Positions 31,305 through 40,054 of a stretch of DNA of 64,000 nucleotides are shown here, one piece after another; positions within the stretch are counted from its first letter, which is position 1; each line of letters opens with the position of its first letter. This DNA is from an uncultured Prevotellaceae bacterium (GTDB lineage: Bacteria > Bacteroidota > Bacteroidia > Bacteroidales > Bacteroidaceae). Made by a program: the position numbers and the translations under genes. Location of the stretch: the NCBI GenBank assembly GCA_900316585.1, contig ONDM01000001.1, forward strand, positions 1-64,000, written 5' to 3'. The notes beneath the pieces are model-generated. The model did not search any database and was not told where the DNA came from. It was given only the letters and a program-made list of their open reading frames with translations.

Positions 31305-32996
31305 TTATTCGGTGTATTGTAATTTCTTAGTCTTCATGTCGCGTGAGAAGTGACGGAAGAAATCCCACATGAGGCGTGCTGCCGGCTTGAAGTTCCAGTG
31401 TCCGTAGTTGTTTATCACGATAAGGCGCATTCTGGGTTGGCCGTTCTTATACAGCTGTCCGTACTCCATGGTGATGTCCTGGCTCTTTCCGGTGTGGATT
31501 TGCTGGCGGTCCTGCAGCTTGAAGCCGAAGGTGGAGTCTACGTTGAAGTCCAGGTCGCCGGTCACTTCCATATCGTTGACGGTCTGGTAGAGGCGATAGA
31601 CGTTCAGGTAAGGGTTTCCCTGCCAGTTGTCCTTGTTGTAGAAGCGTATGGTGTCATCGTGTGTACCTACCACGTTGCAGTAGCCTACTTCCACGTAGCC
31701 GCGTTTCTGGATAGCCTCGTTCAGGATAGGCTCCAGGCCGTAGCCGTAGTAGCCCAGTCCGTTGCCGGAGAAGATGCCTCCGGAGTGTCCGCCTACTGCT
31801 GCAAAGAGGTGCGACTTGCGCACGCCTAGCATGTTGCTGGTCATGGAACCGGCAGAAAGGCCTTCGCAGTAGATGCGTGACGGGTCTATCTGTGGGTATT
31901 TCTCTTTCAGCACGCTGATGACTGCCTCAATGCCGTCCAGGCCCATAGCTACGAAGCCGTTGCTTCCCTGCCATTCCATCTCTACTACCATGAAGCCTTC
32001 CTCGGCTGCCAGCTCCACGAAGCCTGAGGTCTCGCTCTGGGTGCGTGGGTCGTTGCCGTGTCCGTGCAGGATTACTACCAATGGTACGGTGGCTGGGGCT
32101 GCGTTCTGCACCTGCTTAGGCAGGTATTCATACCAGAGGTACTTGGGAGGGTTAGGATTGCCTCCTGCGGCATTGGTGTCTACCACTGGGTGCTGTATCA
32201 CGTTGCGCTGTATGCCCAGCTTCTGGAAGTCGGGGTTTGATACCAGCTCAAAGTTCTTGATGCCTTCTGGGTTGTCTATGCCCCGGCTCATGTAGAAGGT
32301 GCGGTAGAGGTTGTTGTACCGGTAGTTGGCGCTCAGCACCTTGTCCCACGCGTCGGCCAGGAGTTCAGCTGCCGTAGCTTTGGCATTGGTGTTCACCACC
32401 ACTTGCTGCAGAGGGTCTGCAGGAGCGGCATCGCTGGTCTTCTGGTAAGGCTTGGCTGCCTTGGCAGCGTTCTTTCCTCCTATGTAGGCTGGAACGGGCA
32501 GGGCGCATGTCTTGCCGGGTGCTCCGCCTATGGATACCAGGCCGGCAATGGCTCCGGTAAGGTCGGATGCTGCCAGGTGCTGGTTCACGAAGGTGGCACC
32601 GCGTCCCAGGGCTACTACCTTAATATTAGTAGCTGGTCCGCCCCGGTTTATCAGGTCGTGGAAGGCCTGCACGTCGGATGCCTGCCACTGGTTTCCTGCT
32701 GGGTTCACCACACAGATTCGGCCGCCGTTCTGGGCTGCCAGGTCTATGATGTTCAGTTCACGTGCCAAGGTCAGGGCTGTGCTCTCGTCCAGCTTCTGGT
32801 CTGGGAAGATATAGAAGGCGGGGCCGTATCCGGCACGGGACTCTATGTTTCGCTCCATGGGGAGGTTGTACTGCAGGGCAGTGGTGCCTTCCATGGCAGA
32901 GAACTCGTTCAGTGGGCCTTGAGGGCGCATCATGGGTTGTGCACAGGCTCCCAGCCAAAGGGTAGCGAGCACGGCGGTAAGGATATGTCTTTTCAT
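31305..32996 (-). CDS. Large lipoprotein hydrolase (PHB-depolymerase/feruloyl-esterase-like)
   Basis: A 563-aa lipoprotein (lipobox GAC). The C-terminal half is an alpha/beta hydrolase: VVILHGHGNDPRT, then DPSRIYCEGLSAGSMTSNML with the nucleophile Ser, and NNYGHWNF with a late His. The N-terminal 270 residues (repeated short strand patterns, Ala/Val-rich) are not recognised and may be a beta or Rossmann-like accessory domain. The GLSAGSM elbow is typical of esterase PHB and feruloyl-esterase lineages. The start at 32996 (MKRHILTAVLAT) gives a proper signal peptide; an earlier start at 33026 would add ten residues before it. Same cluster as the neighbouring esterase. Confidence 0.8.
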   Translation of the reverse strand: MKRHILTAVLATLWLGACAQPMMRPQGPLNEFSAMEGTTALQYNLPMERNIESRAGYGPAFYIFPDQKLDESTALTLARELNIIDLAAQNGGRICVVNPAGNQWQASDVQAFHDLINRGGPATNIKVVALGRGATFVNQHLAASDLTGAIAGLVSIGGAPGKTCALPVPAYIGGKNAAKAAKPYQKTSDAAPADPLQQVVVNTNAKATAAELLADAWDKVLSANYRYNNLYRTFYMSRGIDNPEGIKNFELVSNPDFQKLGIQRNVIQHPVVDTNAAGGNPNPPKYLWYEYLPKQVQNAAPATVPLVVILHGHGNDPRTQSETSGFVELAAEEGFMVVEMEWQGSNGFVAMGLDGIEAVISVLKEKYPQIDPSRIYCEGLSAGSMTSNMLGVRKSHLFAAVGGHSGGIFSGNGLGYYGYGLEPILNEAIQKRGYVEVGYCNVVGTHDDTIRFYNKDNWQGNPYLNVYRLYQTVNDMEVTGDLDFNVDSTFGFKLQDRQQIHTGKSQDITMEYGQLYKNGQPRMRLIVINNYGHWNFKPAARLMWDFFRHFSRDMKTKKLQYTE

Positions 32997-33054
32997 CTTT
33001 ATGTGGTTTATAGTAAAATTCAGCATCCGGCTTAGGGATGCTGAAAGTTTGTAT

Positions 33055-34011
33055 TTATTTGTTGAAATTAATCTGGCTGTTGGCCTTGATGATTTCGCCT
33101 AGCTGCACATTTGGATTACGGTAGCGGGATTTTGGATTAGGCTCATCAGGCTCTGGGTCTCGGCGTATGATGAGAATGGCCTTGGCAGGGCAGTTGTGTA
33201 CGCAAGACAGGCAGTTCTCGCAATCGCCCTCAGGCACGCTCTTGCCGTCGACAATCTTCCAGGAACCGTGCGGACAAACGGAGTTGCAGATGCTGCAGCC
33301 TATACAGTCAGCTGTGCTGTAGAATACTTTCTCGGAACGGGTGAAGCATGGGTTCACACGGTCGCGTCCGGAGTGGCGGTAGTAGCCTTCGCAGAAGCCT
33401 TTCTCCCGGTCGTCTACCGGGCGGATGAAGTTCTCCCGGCTGTTGATGGAGGCCTTGATGGCTGCCAGCTGCTCTGGGATGTGCTTGTCTTCAGCCTTCT
33501 GATCATCCATGTTGTAGTATGGCAGGTAGTTGTCCACCATTCTGATGGTGTTGATGTAGTTGAAGTTGATGCCGTGGTCACTTCCCAGCTTCTGGGTGTA
33601 TTCCGGGAAGATGGTGGAGTTGGCTCCATAGGTACCTACACAGAAGATGTAATTAGCCTTCAGGGTGACCTTCTTGATGAACTCCTGCACGATGGTAGGT
33701 GGAATGAAGCAGAAGATAGGGCACACGATGCCTATTTCATCGGCCTCATAGACAGGGTTCTCGCGGTGTATCTCTTGCGCAATGCTCAGGAGGGTTCCTT
33801 CTTCTCCAGCCAGCTCCTTGGAGATGTACAGGCTGTTTCCGGTAGCAGAGAAGAAGAGGATAAGTCGTTTATACTTGGTCAGCGGTGTCAGCGGACTTTG
33901 TTCTTCTTTATTGGTAGTGGCGCCTACTCCGGTGCAGGAGAGGAAGGTGGTGGCGCAGGCTGCACCCATAATCTTGAGCGCATCTCTACGAGTCATTTTC
34001 TGATCTTTCAT
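33055..34011 (-). CDS. EFR1-type ferredoxin/flavodoxin protein with Tat signal
   Basis: A 318-aa redox protein. The N-terminus has the twin-arginine motif TRRDALK and a hydrophobic stretch ending in LSC, so it would be folded with its cofactors and exported, possibly as a lipoprotein. A flavodoxin-like part follows (LILFFSATGNSLYISKEL). Two 4Fe-4S clusters are near the C-terminus: CIGCSICNSVCPHG and CENCLSCVHNCP. This is the EFR1 arrangement, usually cytoplasmic; export is unusual. First gene of the cluster with two lipoprotein hydrolases and divergent from the AraC regulator. Confidence 0.86.
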   Translation of the reverse strand: MKDQKMTRRDALKIMGAACATTFLSCTGVGATTNKEEQSPLTPLTKYKRLILFFSATGNSLYISKELAGEEGTLLSIAQEIHRENPVYEADEIGIVCPIFCFIPPTIVQEFIKKVTLKANYIFCVGTYGANSTIFPEYTQKLGSDHGINFNYINTIRMVDNYLPYYNMDDQKAEDKHIPEQLAAIKASINSRENFIRPVDDREKGFCEGYYRHSGRDRVNPCFTRSEKVFYSTADCIGCSICNSVCPHGSWKIVDGKSVPEGDCENCLSCVHNCPAKAILIIRRDPEPDEPNPKSRYRNPNVQLGEIIKANSQINFNK

Positions 34012-34045
34012 AACTTGTTTAAATTATATTTAACTTTTGTTTTTG

Positions 34046-34084
34046 CAAAGATAGAGTTTATTTTCTTATAATTTATTACCTTTG
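34046..34084. promoter_or_regulatory. Divergent promoters of EFR1 and AraC genes
   Basis: A minus-strand TATCTTTG at 34046-34053 serves the EFR1 gene, and a plus-strand TACCTTTG at 34077-34084 serves the AraC gene. They are 23 nt apart, so one bound regulator could control both. Confidence 0.65.
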
Positions 34085-34136
34085 TGGCTGATAGATATAC
34101 CTAAATTCCATTTTTATTGATAAATAGGTGAGAAAT

Positions 34137-35042
34137 ATGGAAATAGAACATCTGAATACGTTAGAGGAATACCACAAGCGGTTTGGGCTGGAATGTCATA
34201 ATCCCTGGGTGGGTATAGTGGACTTCAGAAAGGCACCGAAATGCGAGAACGGGAATTTTTACTTGGGATTCTACTTGGTGAAGCTGAAGATGAAGTACTG
34301 CGGAGATATTCGCTATGGGCGCACGAAGTACGATTATTCCGAAGGTTCTGTGTTCTGTTTCGCTCCGGGACAACTTGTCAGCATCAACCTGCAGGAGGGG
34401 GAAGTGCCTACCTCCATGGGGCTGCTGTTCCACCCGGATTTGCTGAACGGCACCGGACTGGGGAAGATTATCCGGACGAACTACCCGTATTTCTCCTATG
34501 GTATCAACGAGGCACTGCTGGTGAACGAGGAGGAGGTGCAGTACCTGCTGGGTGCCATGGAGCGTATTCAGGTGGAGCTGGATGCGGAGGAGGATGAGCA
34601 CACGTGGAATATGGTGCGTATCTACATCTCCCTGGTCCTGGAGTTCCTGCTCCGGCTCTACGACCGTCAGTTCCAGCGCAGGGGGCCGGTGAACCAGGAG
34701 GTGCTCGTGAAGTTCGAGAACCAGCTGCACGACTACTTCACGCAGCGTCTGCAGCTGAAGTATGGGCTTCCTTCGGTGGAGTACTTCGCCCGGGAAACGG
34801 GATATACGCCGAAGTATTTCGGTGACCTGATCAAGAAGTCCATAGGCGTGGGGGCGCAGGACTACATCGTTTCCTATATCGTGGACCTGGCCAAGCACAA
34901 GCTGCTGCTGCCCGACTCCAGCATCAAGGAGACGGCCTATGAGCTGGGCTTCCAGTATCCGCAACATTTCTCGCGTTTCTTCCACAAGCACGTGGGGTGC
35001 TCTCCAAAGGAATTTAAGACGAAAAACCATCCTCATAAATGA
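34137..35042 (+). CDS. AraC-family transcriptional regulator
   Basis: A 301-aa regulator with an N-terminal cupin-like sensing half (about 1-170, SEGSVFCFAPGQL) and a C-terminal double helix-turn-helix (about 200-298; VEYFARETGYTPKYFGDLIKK, then KETAYELGFQYPQHFSRFFHKHVG). It probably controls the divergent EFR1-hydrolase genes. The ATG at 34137 is preferred to a GTG at 34128. The last codons overlap a 16-nt palindrome that forms part of a repeat element. Confidence 0.88.
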   Translation: MEIEHLNTLEEYHKRFGLECHNPWVGIVDFRKAPKCENGNFYLGFYLVKLKMKYCGDIRYGRTKYDYSEGSVFCFAPGQLVSINLQEGEVPTSMGLLFHPDLLNGTGLGKIIRTNYPYFSYGINEALLVNEEEVQYLLGAMERIQVELDAEEDEHTWNMVRIYISLVLEFLLRLYDRQFQRRGPVNQEVLVKFENQLHDYFTQRLQLKYGLPSVEYFARETGYTPKYFGDLIKKSIGVGAQDYIVSYIVDLAKHKLLLPDSSIKETAYELGFQYPQHFSRFFHKHVGCSPKEFKTKNHPHK

Positions 35043-35113
35043 GGATTTTAAACCGGAAATGTAGTGTTTTTTATAAAATAGTTGTTCCCTTTGGCAAAAT
35101 GATTTTATATTTG
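35028..35113 (+). repeat. Repeat element, copy 2, ending in an active-looking promoter
   Basis: It shares its two blocks with 28841-28913: a 16-nt palindrome region (35030-35045, TCCTCATAAATGAGGA) and a block with AATAGTTGT and TTTGG (35074-35099). Here the -7 box is intact (TATATTTG, 35106-35113) and drives the unit-I small RNA. The exact reverse complement of the palindrome occurs at 41854-41869. Confidence 0.62.
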
Positions 35114-35118
35114 CATCG

Positions 35119-35231
35119 GAACTGAATTTTTTTGTTTTTTTGTACATAATAATTTATTGAGAAGAGAATAACTATTGTTATTAAAAGATGTATTTTTTTT
35201 CCACTCTGTTGTGAAACAGGGTGGTTTTTTT
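35119..35231 (+). ncRNA. Small-RNA family member (unit I)
   Basis: Driven by TATATTTG at 35106-35113. It has an internal AATAAC/GTTATT hairpin and a 10-bp terminator hairpin (35201-35210 with 35215-35224, loop GTGA) with seven T. About 113 nt, T- and A-rich, with no plausible open frame. It is directly followed by a second unit. Confidence 0.66.
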
Positions 35232-35294
35232 GTACTGGCGAAAAAAGGGACATAAAATAAGCAGTATATAGTTTCGTAATATAAAAATTAACGT

Positions 35295-35380
35295 TATCTT
35301 TGCACTGGTTAGGTCTAAAAAACAACATAACGAAAATGAATTCTTGTGCGTCTTTGTTGCGAAACAAGGACGCATTTTTT
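35295..35380 (+). ncRNA. Small-RNA family member (unit J)
   Basis: TATCTTTG (35295-35302), then about 73 nt ending in a 12-bp hairpin (35347-35358 with 35363-35374, loop GCGA) and six T. The next promoter (35412) begins 32 nt later, so this is not a leader of the operon downstream. Confidence 0.68.
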
Positions 35381-35411
35381 GTAGAATGCTTCTGTTTTAG
35401 GGAAAAATGGC

Positions 35412-35419
35412 TATCTTTG
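35412..35419 (+). promoter_or_regulatory. -7 box of the four-gene RyR/STAS-kinase operon
   Basis: TATCTTTG followed by CAAGAG, 20 nt before the ATG at 35440. It overlaps the upstream ATG at 35407, excluding it as the start. Confidence 0.65.
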
Positions 35420-35439
35420 CAAGAGATAATACTGATACT

Positions 35440-37374
35440 ATGAATAACATTCGTGTCTGTCTGGCTTCGGATCCGGAGCTGAGGGAGGAATTTCTGGAAA
35501 TGGCTGGCTTCATTGCCGACCTGAACCTGAAACTTTCTACCTATGACCAGGGTATCTTGATGGATAAATGGATGTTCTGCCCCGACGGTGTGAACCGGGA
35601 GCAGCGGCTGGATGCGTGGCGTGAGAAGCTGGATGCGGCTGATTACTGCCTGGTGCTCTTCTGGAAGAAGATAAGCCTGGCTGCCTATGAGGATCTGCAG
35701 CTGGCAGTGGACTATCTGAACCAGGGGAAGCTGAAAAAACTGCATGTCTTCTTCAAGAAGACCGACGATGAGGAGCCGCAGACCAAGGAGCTCAGGGAGC
35801 AGTTCGCCCATGCCTACGGAAAGCATTTCAACGTGTTCACTTCGGTGGATGAACTGAAATACATGGGCGTGAACTTCTACCTGGCGGATGTGGATGTGAG
35901 GATAGACAAGCATCTGCTGGTATCGCAGTTCCGGGGAAGGATGACACTGGGGGGAAACCTGCTGGCCGATCTCTATCAGGTGACTTGCTTCGGGAAGAAC
36001 GAGGTGTTCATGAAGTTGGCTGGTGAGGTCCAGGAGCTGCGCAGGGACCTGAGGCTGCTCACACCGGAAAGCATGGAATATGCGGAGAAGTGCGACCGGA
36101 TAGAGATGCTCTCTACACGGCTGGACAGTGTGGTGGAGTGCATCTGGAACCTGTCGCTCATGGAAGCGAAAAAGAGCGATGAATATACGAACAAGATGCA
36201 GATGAAAACGCTGCAGCTCTTCCACGACGGGCAGTTTGAACAGGCCGACGAGGCGTTGGATCTGGAGGAACTGGAACGGATGACGGAGGAGGCTCAGGAG
36301 AAGCCGGAGGAAAACCGGAAACTGCTGCTCGATTTGCTGGATGCCCATAGGGCTAAGATTGCCCTGGTGACGGGGCTGGAGAAGCCGGGATGGCGCGAGG
36401 TGGTGCAGGAACTGTACGTCTCCATGACCAGCCTGGCCAAGGGGCTGCACGGGAAGTACTCGGAGGAAGTGGCAGATATCCTGCTGTGGCGTACCATCTT
36501 CCTGCTCACGCAGATGGAGGACTATGACCAGGGCCTGCAACTGGCTATGGAGGTGAACGCAATCAGGACTAAACTCTTCACCGGGGAACATGTGAAGCTG
36601 GCGCAGGCTTTAAACCTGGTGGGCGAGGCACTGGAGTGCGGGGGCGACTATGAGGGTGCCTGGAAGAAGTACGAGATGGCGTATGAGATGTGCTCTTCGC
36701 CCATGGTAAAGGGAAGCCCTTGGGAAGTGGACTGTACCACGGCTTTCATCTGTACGAACCTGGCCAACCTGGCATCGCACTCGAACCAGATGCGTACCTA
36801 CCTGGACTATGAGGAGATGGCGCTGGAGAAGCTGGAGGCTTCGTGCGGCAAATTTACGCAGCTGGTGGGGCAGAAATATGAGAATGTGGGGCTTACCTAC
36901 CTGAACCTGGGAATGATAGACAATGCCTACGGGTACCTGTGGGATTCCGTGCGTATCAGGGAAAGGCTGTCCGTGGGAATGGCTACGGGCGATCTGGCCG
37001 GGGCCTACGATGCGTTTGCACAGGTGTGCAGCATGAAGAAAGAGGACGGGCTGGCTCTGGAGTACTTCCACAAGAGCCTGAACATGACGCAGCAGCTCTT
37101 CGGAGAGTATCATGTGAATACCACGCACTGCTATACGGCACTGGGGCAGGAACAACTGCGGCAGGGGCTCTTCAGCGAGGCGGAGGATTCGTTCCGGAGG
37201 GTCATCGGTATCCTGGACATGATTCTGGAGGAGAAGGGCGACGAGCAGATTCTCCAGGGGTACGGTAACCTGATGAAGCTCTATACCAAGATGGGTGAGG
37301 CGGAAAAGGCCGATGAAATGAAGAAAAAAATAGCAGAACTCCGGGCATTGAGCCGGGGGGATAAAAAGGAATAG
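35440..37374 (+). CDS. TIR/DUF4062-like domain protein with TPR repeats
   Basis: A 644-aa soluble protein. Residues 1-150 form an alternating alpha/beta domain (NIRVCLAS, DAADYCLVLFWKKIS, AAYEDLQLAVDYL with Glu84, then KKLHVFFKK) that resembles TIR, DUF4062 and deoxyribosyltransferase-like folds; Glu84 may be catalytic or structural. Residues 150-300 are helical with a coiled stretch (190-235). Residues 390-640 are TPR repeats, for example around GGDYEGAWKKYEMA, GMIDNAYGYL and GLFSEAEDSF. It is the first gene of an operon and could be the recognition or NAD-processing component. I cannot assign a definite family to the N-terminal domain. Confidence 0.68.
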   Translation: MNNIRVCLASDPELREEFLEMAGFIADLNLKLSTYDQGILMDKWMFCPDGVNREQRLDAWREKLDAADYCLVLFWKKISLAAYEDLQLAVDYLNQGKLKKLHVFFKKTDDEEPQTKELREQFAHAYGKHFNVFTSVDELKYMGVNFYLADVDVRIDKHLLVSQFRGRMTLGGNLLADLYQVTCFGKNEVFMKLAGEVQELRRDLRLLTPESMEYAEKCDRIEMLSTRLDSVVECIWNLSLMEAKKSDEYTNKMQMKTLQLFHDGQFEQADEALDLEELERMTEEAQEKPEENRKLLLDLLDAHRAKIALVTGLEKPGWREVVQELYVSMTSLAKGLHGKYSEEVADILLWRTIFLLTQMEDYDQGLQLAMEVNAIRTKLFTGEHVKLAQALNLVGEALECGGDYEGAWKKYEMAYEMCSSPMVKGSPWEVDCTTAFICTNLANLASHSNQMRTYLDYEEMALEKLEASCGKFTQLVGQKYENVGLTYLNLGMIDNAYGYLWDSVRIRERLSVGMATGDLAGAYDAFAQVCSMKKEDGLALEYFHKSLNMTQQLFGEYHVNTTHCYTALGQEQLRQGLFSEAEDSFRRVIGILDMILEEKGDEQILQGYGNLMKLYTKMGEAEKADEMKKKIAELRALSRGDKKE

Positions 37375-37377
37375 GAT

Positions 37378-39177
37378 ATGCTGAAGCGTAAATTCGACGA
37401 AATGCTGTCGCAGGGCAAGGGCCGGCAGTTGCTGTGGCTCTTCGGGCTCTGCCTGGCACTGATTCTGCTGGCTGTGCTGGTGTCTAAGTTTGTGTTCCGC
37501 GACGGGGCACTGGTATGGCAGGATGTGGTGGCTATCTTTCTCTCTGCGGGAGCTTTCCGTGGGGCTGGGGTGCATGATGTGTTCCGGCTCATGCTGGCCC
37601 TGCTGGGGGTGTTCCTGTTCTCGGCCCTGCTGGTGAGCGTGGTGAAGAACATCTTCGACAATATATCGGAGTCGGTGCGCAAGGGGCGTAGGTACTACCG
37701 GGTGCACGACCATGTGCTGATTCTGGGAGGTGGCAGGCATCTCTCGCAGATGCTGCGGGAACTGAGCCTTCAGGACGATGAGCACGATGTGCTGGTGATG
37801 ACCTCGCAGGATGTGGAGCAGCTGCGCGACAAGCTTCAGGCAGATACCGAGGATAGGAAGTTCACGGACAGGATAATCTTCTATGCGGGTGGTCTGAACA
37901 ACATGGAGGTGCTGGTTCATGCACATCCGGAGAAGGCCTACCGTATCTATATCATAGGTGAGGACGATGAGCCGGATCACGACTCGCTCTCACTGGACTG
38001 TCTCACTATCCTGGACGAGGTTTGCTGGGGTGCGGAACGGAAAATTCCGTGCTTCCTGCTGATGGAATCGGCTACTTCCATGGATATCTTCAACTATTCC
38101 GAGCACGAGATTACGCAGGAGGGTTCCTTCCTGCAGGTGGAGCTGGTGAGCAATGATGAGTATAACGCTGAGTGTCTGTTCCGGCAGGTGAAGGACGGGG
38201 TGCCGTTCATTCCTACCTTGCGCAAGCAGAACGCGGAGTGGCTCCACCTGGTGATTGTGGGCACGGACCAGAAGGCGCTGGCTGTCTCTGCTACGGCAGC
38301 GCATATCTGTCATTTCCCTGATTTCACCGACGGGCGCAGGAGGCACACGCAGATTACCTTCCTGGCTCCGGGTGCGGGCACTCTGGAGCAGGAGTTCAAG
38401 GCGGTTCACGAGAATATCTTCAGTGTGAAGGGCCTGGAACTGGATGTGGACTGGAATTTCCGGGAGGGCAATGTGTTCCAGGAGGATGTAAGGCGCGACC
38501 TGGTTTCCTGGCTGGAAGCCGGGCAGGTGGTAAGGGTGGTGTTCTGCCAACGGAACCTGGAGAACCGGGCAAAGTGTCTCATCCATCTGCCGCGTGAGGT
38601 GTACGGGCACCCGAACTTTGCTTCGGCTATCTACCTGGATAGTGATTCGTGGTTCATCCACAAGGCCCAGGAGACGGAGATGTACGGGACAATCTTCACC
38701 TTCGGTCCTGCCGAGGAGAATGCCGACCCGCTCTTCGTGGAGCGTTTTGCCAAGGGCAAGCGGGCCAACCATGTGTATGCTACGCACGGGCACACGGATC
38801 AGGGCGATGTGGATGCGGAATGGAATGCTCTCTCTCGTGCCAGCCGGTTCAGCAGCGTGTATTCTGCCAACGGCTACGACCTGCGTCGTAGGTGCTTCGA
38901 CTTCCTGAATAAGGACCGCCGTTCAGTGTATGAGGCGGAACACAGGCGCTGGGTGATGAGCGAGCTGCTCATGGGCTTCTGGCCGGTGACCGACGAGGAA
39001 CGCAAGGTGCTGGACAGCCTGCAGGGCAAGCCCGATGAATTCAAGGAAAAAGCAGATGAGTACAAGCGGTGCTTCAGGCATCACTTGATAAGGGAATATG
39101 TGGATGAGACAGACCGGGATTTGAACCGGCTGTTCATCGATCATATAGATTATATTTTAGGTGATAATGGGGAATGA
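37378..39177 (+). CDS. Two-TM RCK/TrkA-N-like protein with RyR domain (CASTOR/POLLUX-like)
   Basis: A 599-aa protein. Two membrane helices (about 17-38 and 66-90) enclose a loop that lacks a K-channel TVGYG filter. A Rossmann domain follows (VLILGGGRHLSQML, 113-126), as in TrkA-N/RCK and CASTOR/POLLUX channels. A second Rossmann-like domain (WLHLVIVGTDQKA, about 288-300) leads to a C-terminal RyR-type module, FDFLNKDRRSVYEAEHRRW (507-525). The second half is clearly paralogous to the next gene. It is 3 nt after the TPR gene and overlaps the next gene by 11 nt. Probably a ligand-gated membrane effector; this is inference. Confidence 0.72.
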   Translation: MLKRKFDEMLSQGKGRQLLWLFGLCLALILLAVLVSKFVFRDGALVWQDVVAIFLSAGAFRGAGVHDVFRLMLALLGVFLFSALLVSVVKNIFDNISESVRKGRRYYRVHDHVLILGGGRHLSQMLRELSLQDDEHDVLVMTSQDVEQLRDKLQADTEDRKFTDRIIFYAGGLNNMEVLVHAHPEKAYRIYIIGEDDEPDHDSLSLDCLTILDEVCWGAERKIPCFLLMESATSMDIFNYSEHEITQEGSFLQVELVSNDEYNAECLFRQVKDGVPFIPTLRKQNAEWLHLVIVGTDQKALAVSATAAHICHFPDFTDGRRRHTQITFLAPGAGTLEQEFKAVHENIFSVKGLELDVDWNFREGNVFQEDVRRDLVSWLEAGQVVRVVFCQRNLENRAKCLIHLPREVYGHPNFASAIYLDSDSWFIHKAQETEMYGTIFTFGPAEENADPLFVERFAKGKRANHVYATHGHTDQGDVDAEWNALSRASRFSSVYSANGYDLRRRCFDFLNKDRRSVYEAEHRRWVMSELLMGFWPVTDEERKVLDSLQGKPDEFKEKADEYKRCFRHHLIREYVDETDRDLNRLFIDHIDYILGDNGE

Positions 39178-40036
39178 AAAGAAACTGAATAGGCTTGACC
39201 CGCGCTTTTTCGAGGCGCTGGGGTACCTGACGGACTCTGATTTCCTGCCGGTACTGCGGGCAGGTGACCCGAGGTGGCTCCATGTGGTGATTCTGGGGGC
39301 TTCGTTGGAGGCGAAGGCTGTATCTGATGCGGTGGCACATCTGTGTCACTATCCGAACATGGGAGACCGTCAGCGGAAGACGCGCATCACCTTCATGTTT
39401 CCGGTGAAGGAAACGTTCGAGCAGGATTTCCGGAACTTCTACCGGAACATCTTCTCCCTGAAGGAGGATATCCTGGATGTGGAGTGGGAGTTCGTGCCGG
39501 TGAAGATAAGGGAAAAGGAAGCGCTACGGCTCATGCAGCAGTGGGAAGAGGATGAGGAGCAGTGCCTGAGGGTGGTGATTGCTTCGGGTTCCATACATAT
39601 GGACAATCTGGTACTGAAGGTGCTGCGTAAGCTTAATTTGACTGTCTATGCCTGGGGCGACGGTAATCTTCCGGGTGAATATGAGATACTGGAGGCTCGG
39701 GGCTCCCGGGTGAACTATGTGTACGACAAGGCATACGGTAACCCGCCTTCGGCCAATGAGGAGGAGGCGTGGAAAAAGGCATCGGAAGCGAGTAGGAACG
39801 GGAGCATCTGCTGCGGAAATGCACTGGTGCTTCGGAAGAAATGCTTCGATTTCACCGGTGACCTGACTCCGGTGTACGAGGCCGAGCACCGCAGGTGGAT
39901 GATGAGCGTGCTGCTCTTCGGGTACCGCAAGGGGGTGAAGGCGCACATCTGCGACTACCATGACCTGCCGGCTTCGGAACAGATAAAGGATAAGATTCTG
40001 GTGGACAACCTGGATTATATCATAAACGGACTTTAA
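39167..40036 (+). CDS. Soluble RyR-domain protein, paralogue of the membrane RCK/RyR protein
   Basis: A 289-aa protein without membrane segments. It repeats the second half of the preceding protein: WLHVVILGASLEAKAVSDAVAHLCHYP aligns with its WLHLVIVGTDQKA region, then FEQDFRNFYRNIFSLK, and the C-terminal module VYEAEHRRWMMSVLLFGY with DLPASEQIKDKI is a typical bacterial RyR domain (about 225-287). RyR domains are thought to bind nucleotide-type ligands. Starts inside the end of the upstream gene (ATG at 39167; a GTG at 39161 is the alternative). It might be a soluble sensor or regulator of the membrane protein by sharing its ligand or interface. Confidence 0.74.
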   Translation: MGNEKKLNRLDPRFFEALGYLTDSDFLPVLRAGDPRWLHVVILGASLEAKAVSDAVAHLCHYPNMGDRQRKTRITFMFPVKETFEQDFRNFYRNIFSLKEDILDVEWEFVPVKIREKEALRLMQQWEEDEEQCLRVVIASGSIHMDNLVLKVLRKLNLTVYAWGDGNLPGEYEILEARGSRVNYVYDKAYGNPPSANEEEAWKKASEASRNGSICCGNALVLRKKCFDFTGDLTPVYEAEHRRWMMSVLLFGYRKGVKAHICDYHDLPASEQIKDKILVDNLDYIINGL

Positions 40037-40054
40037 CCATAAATACAACATACA

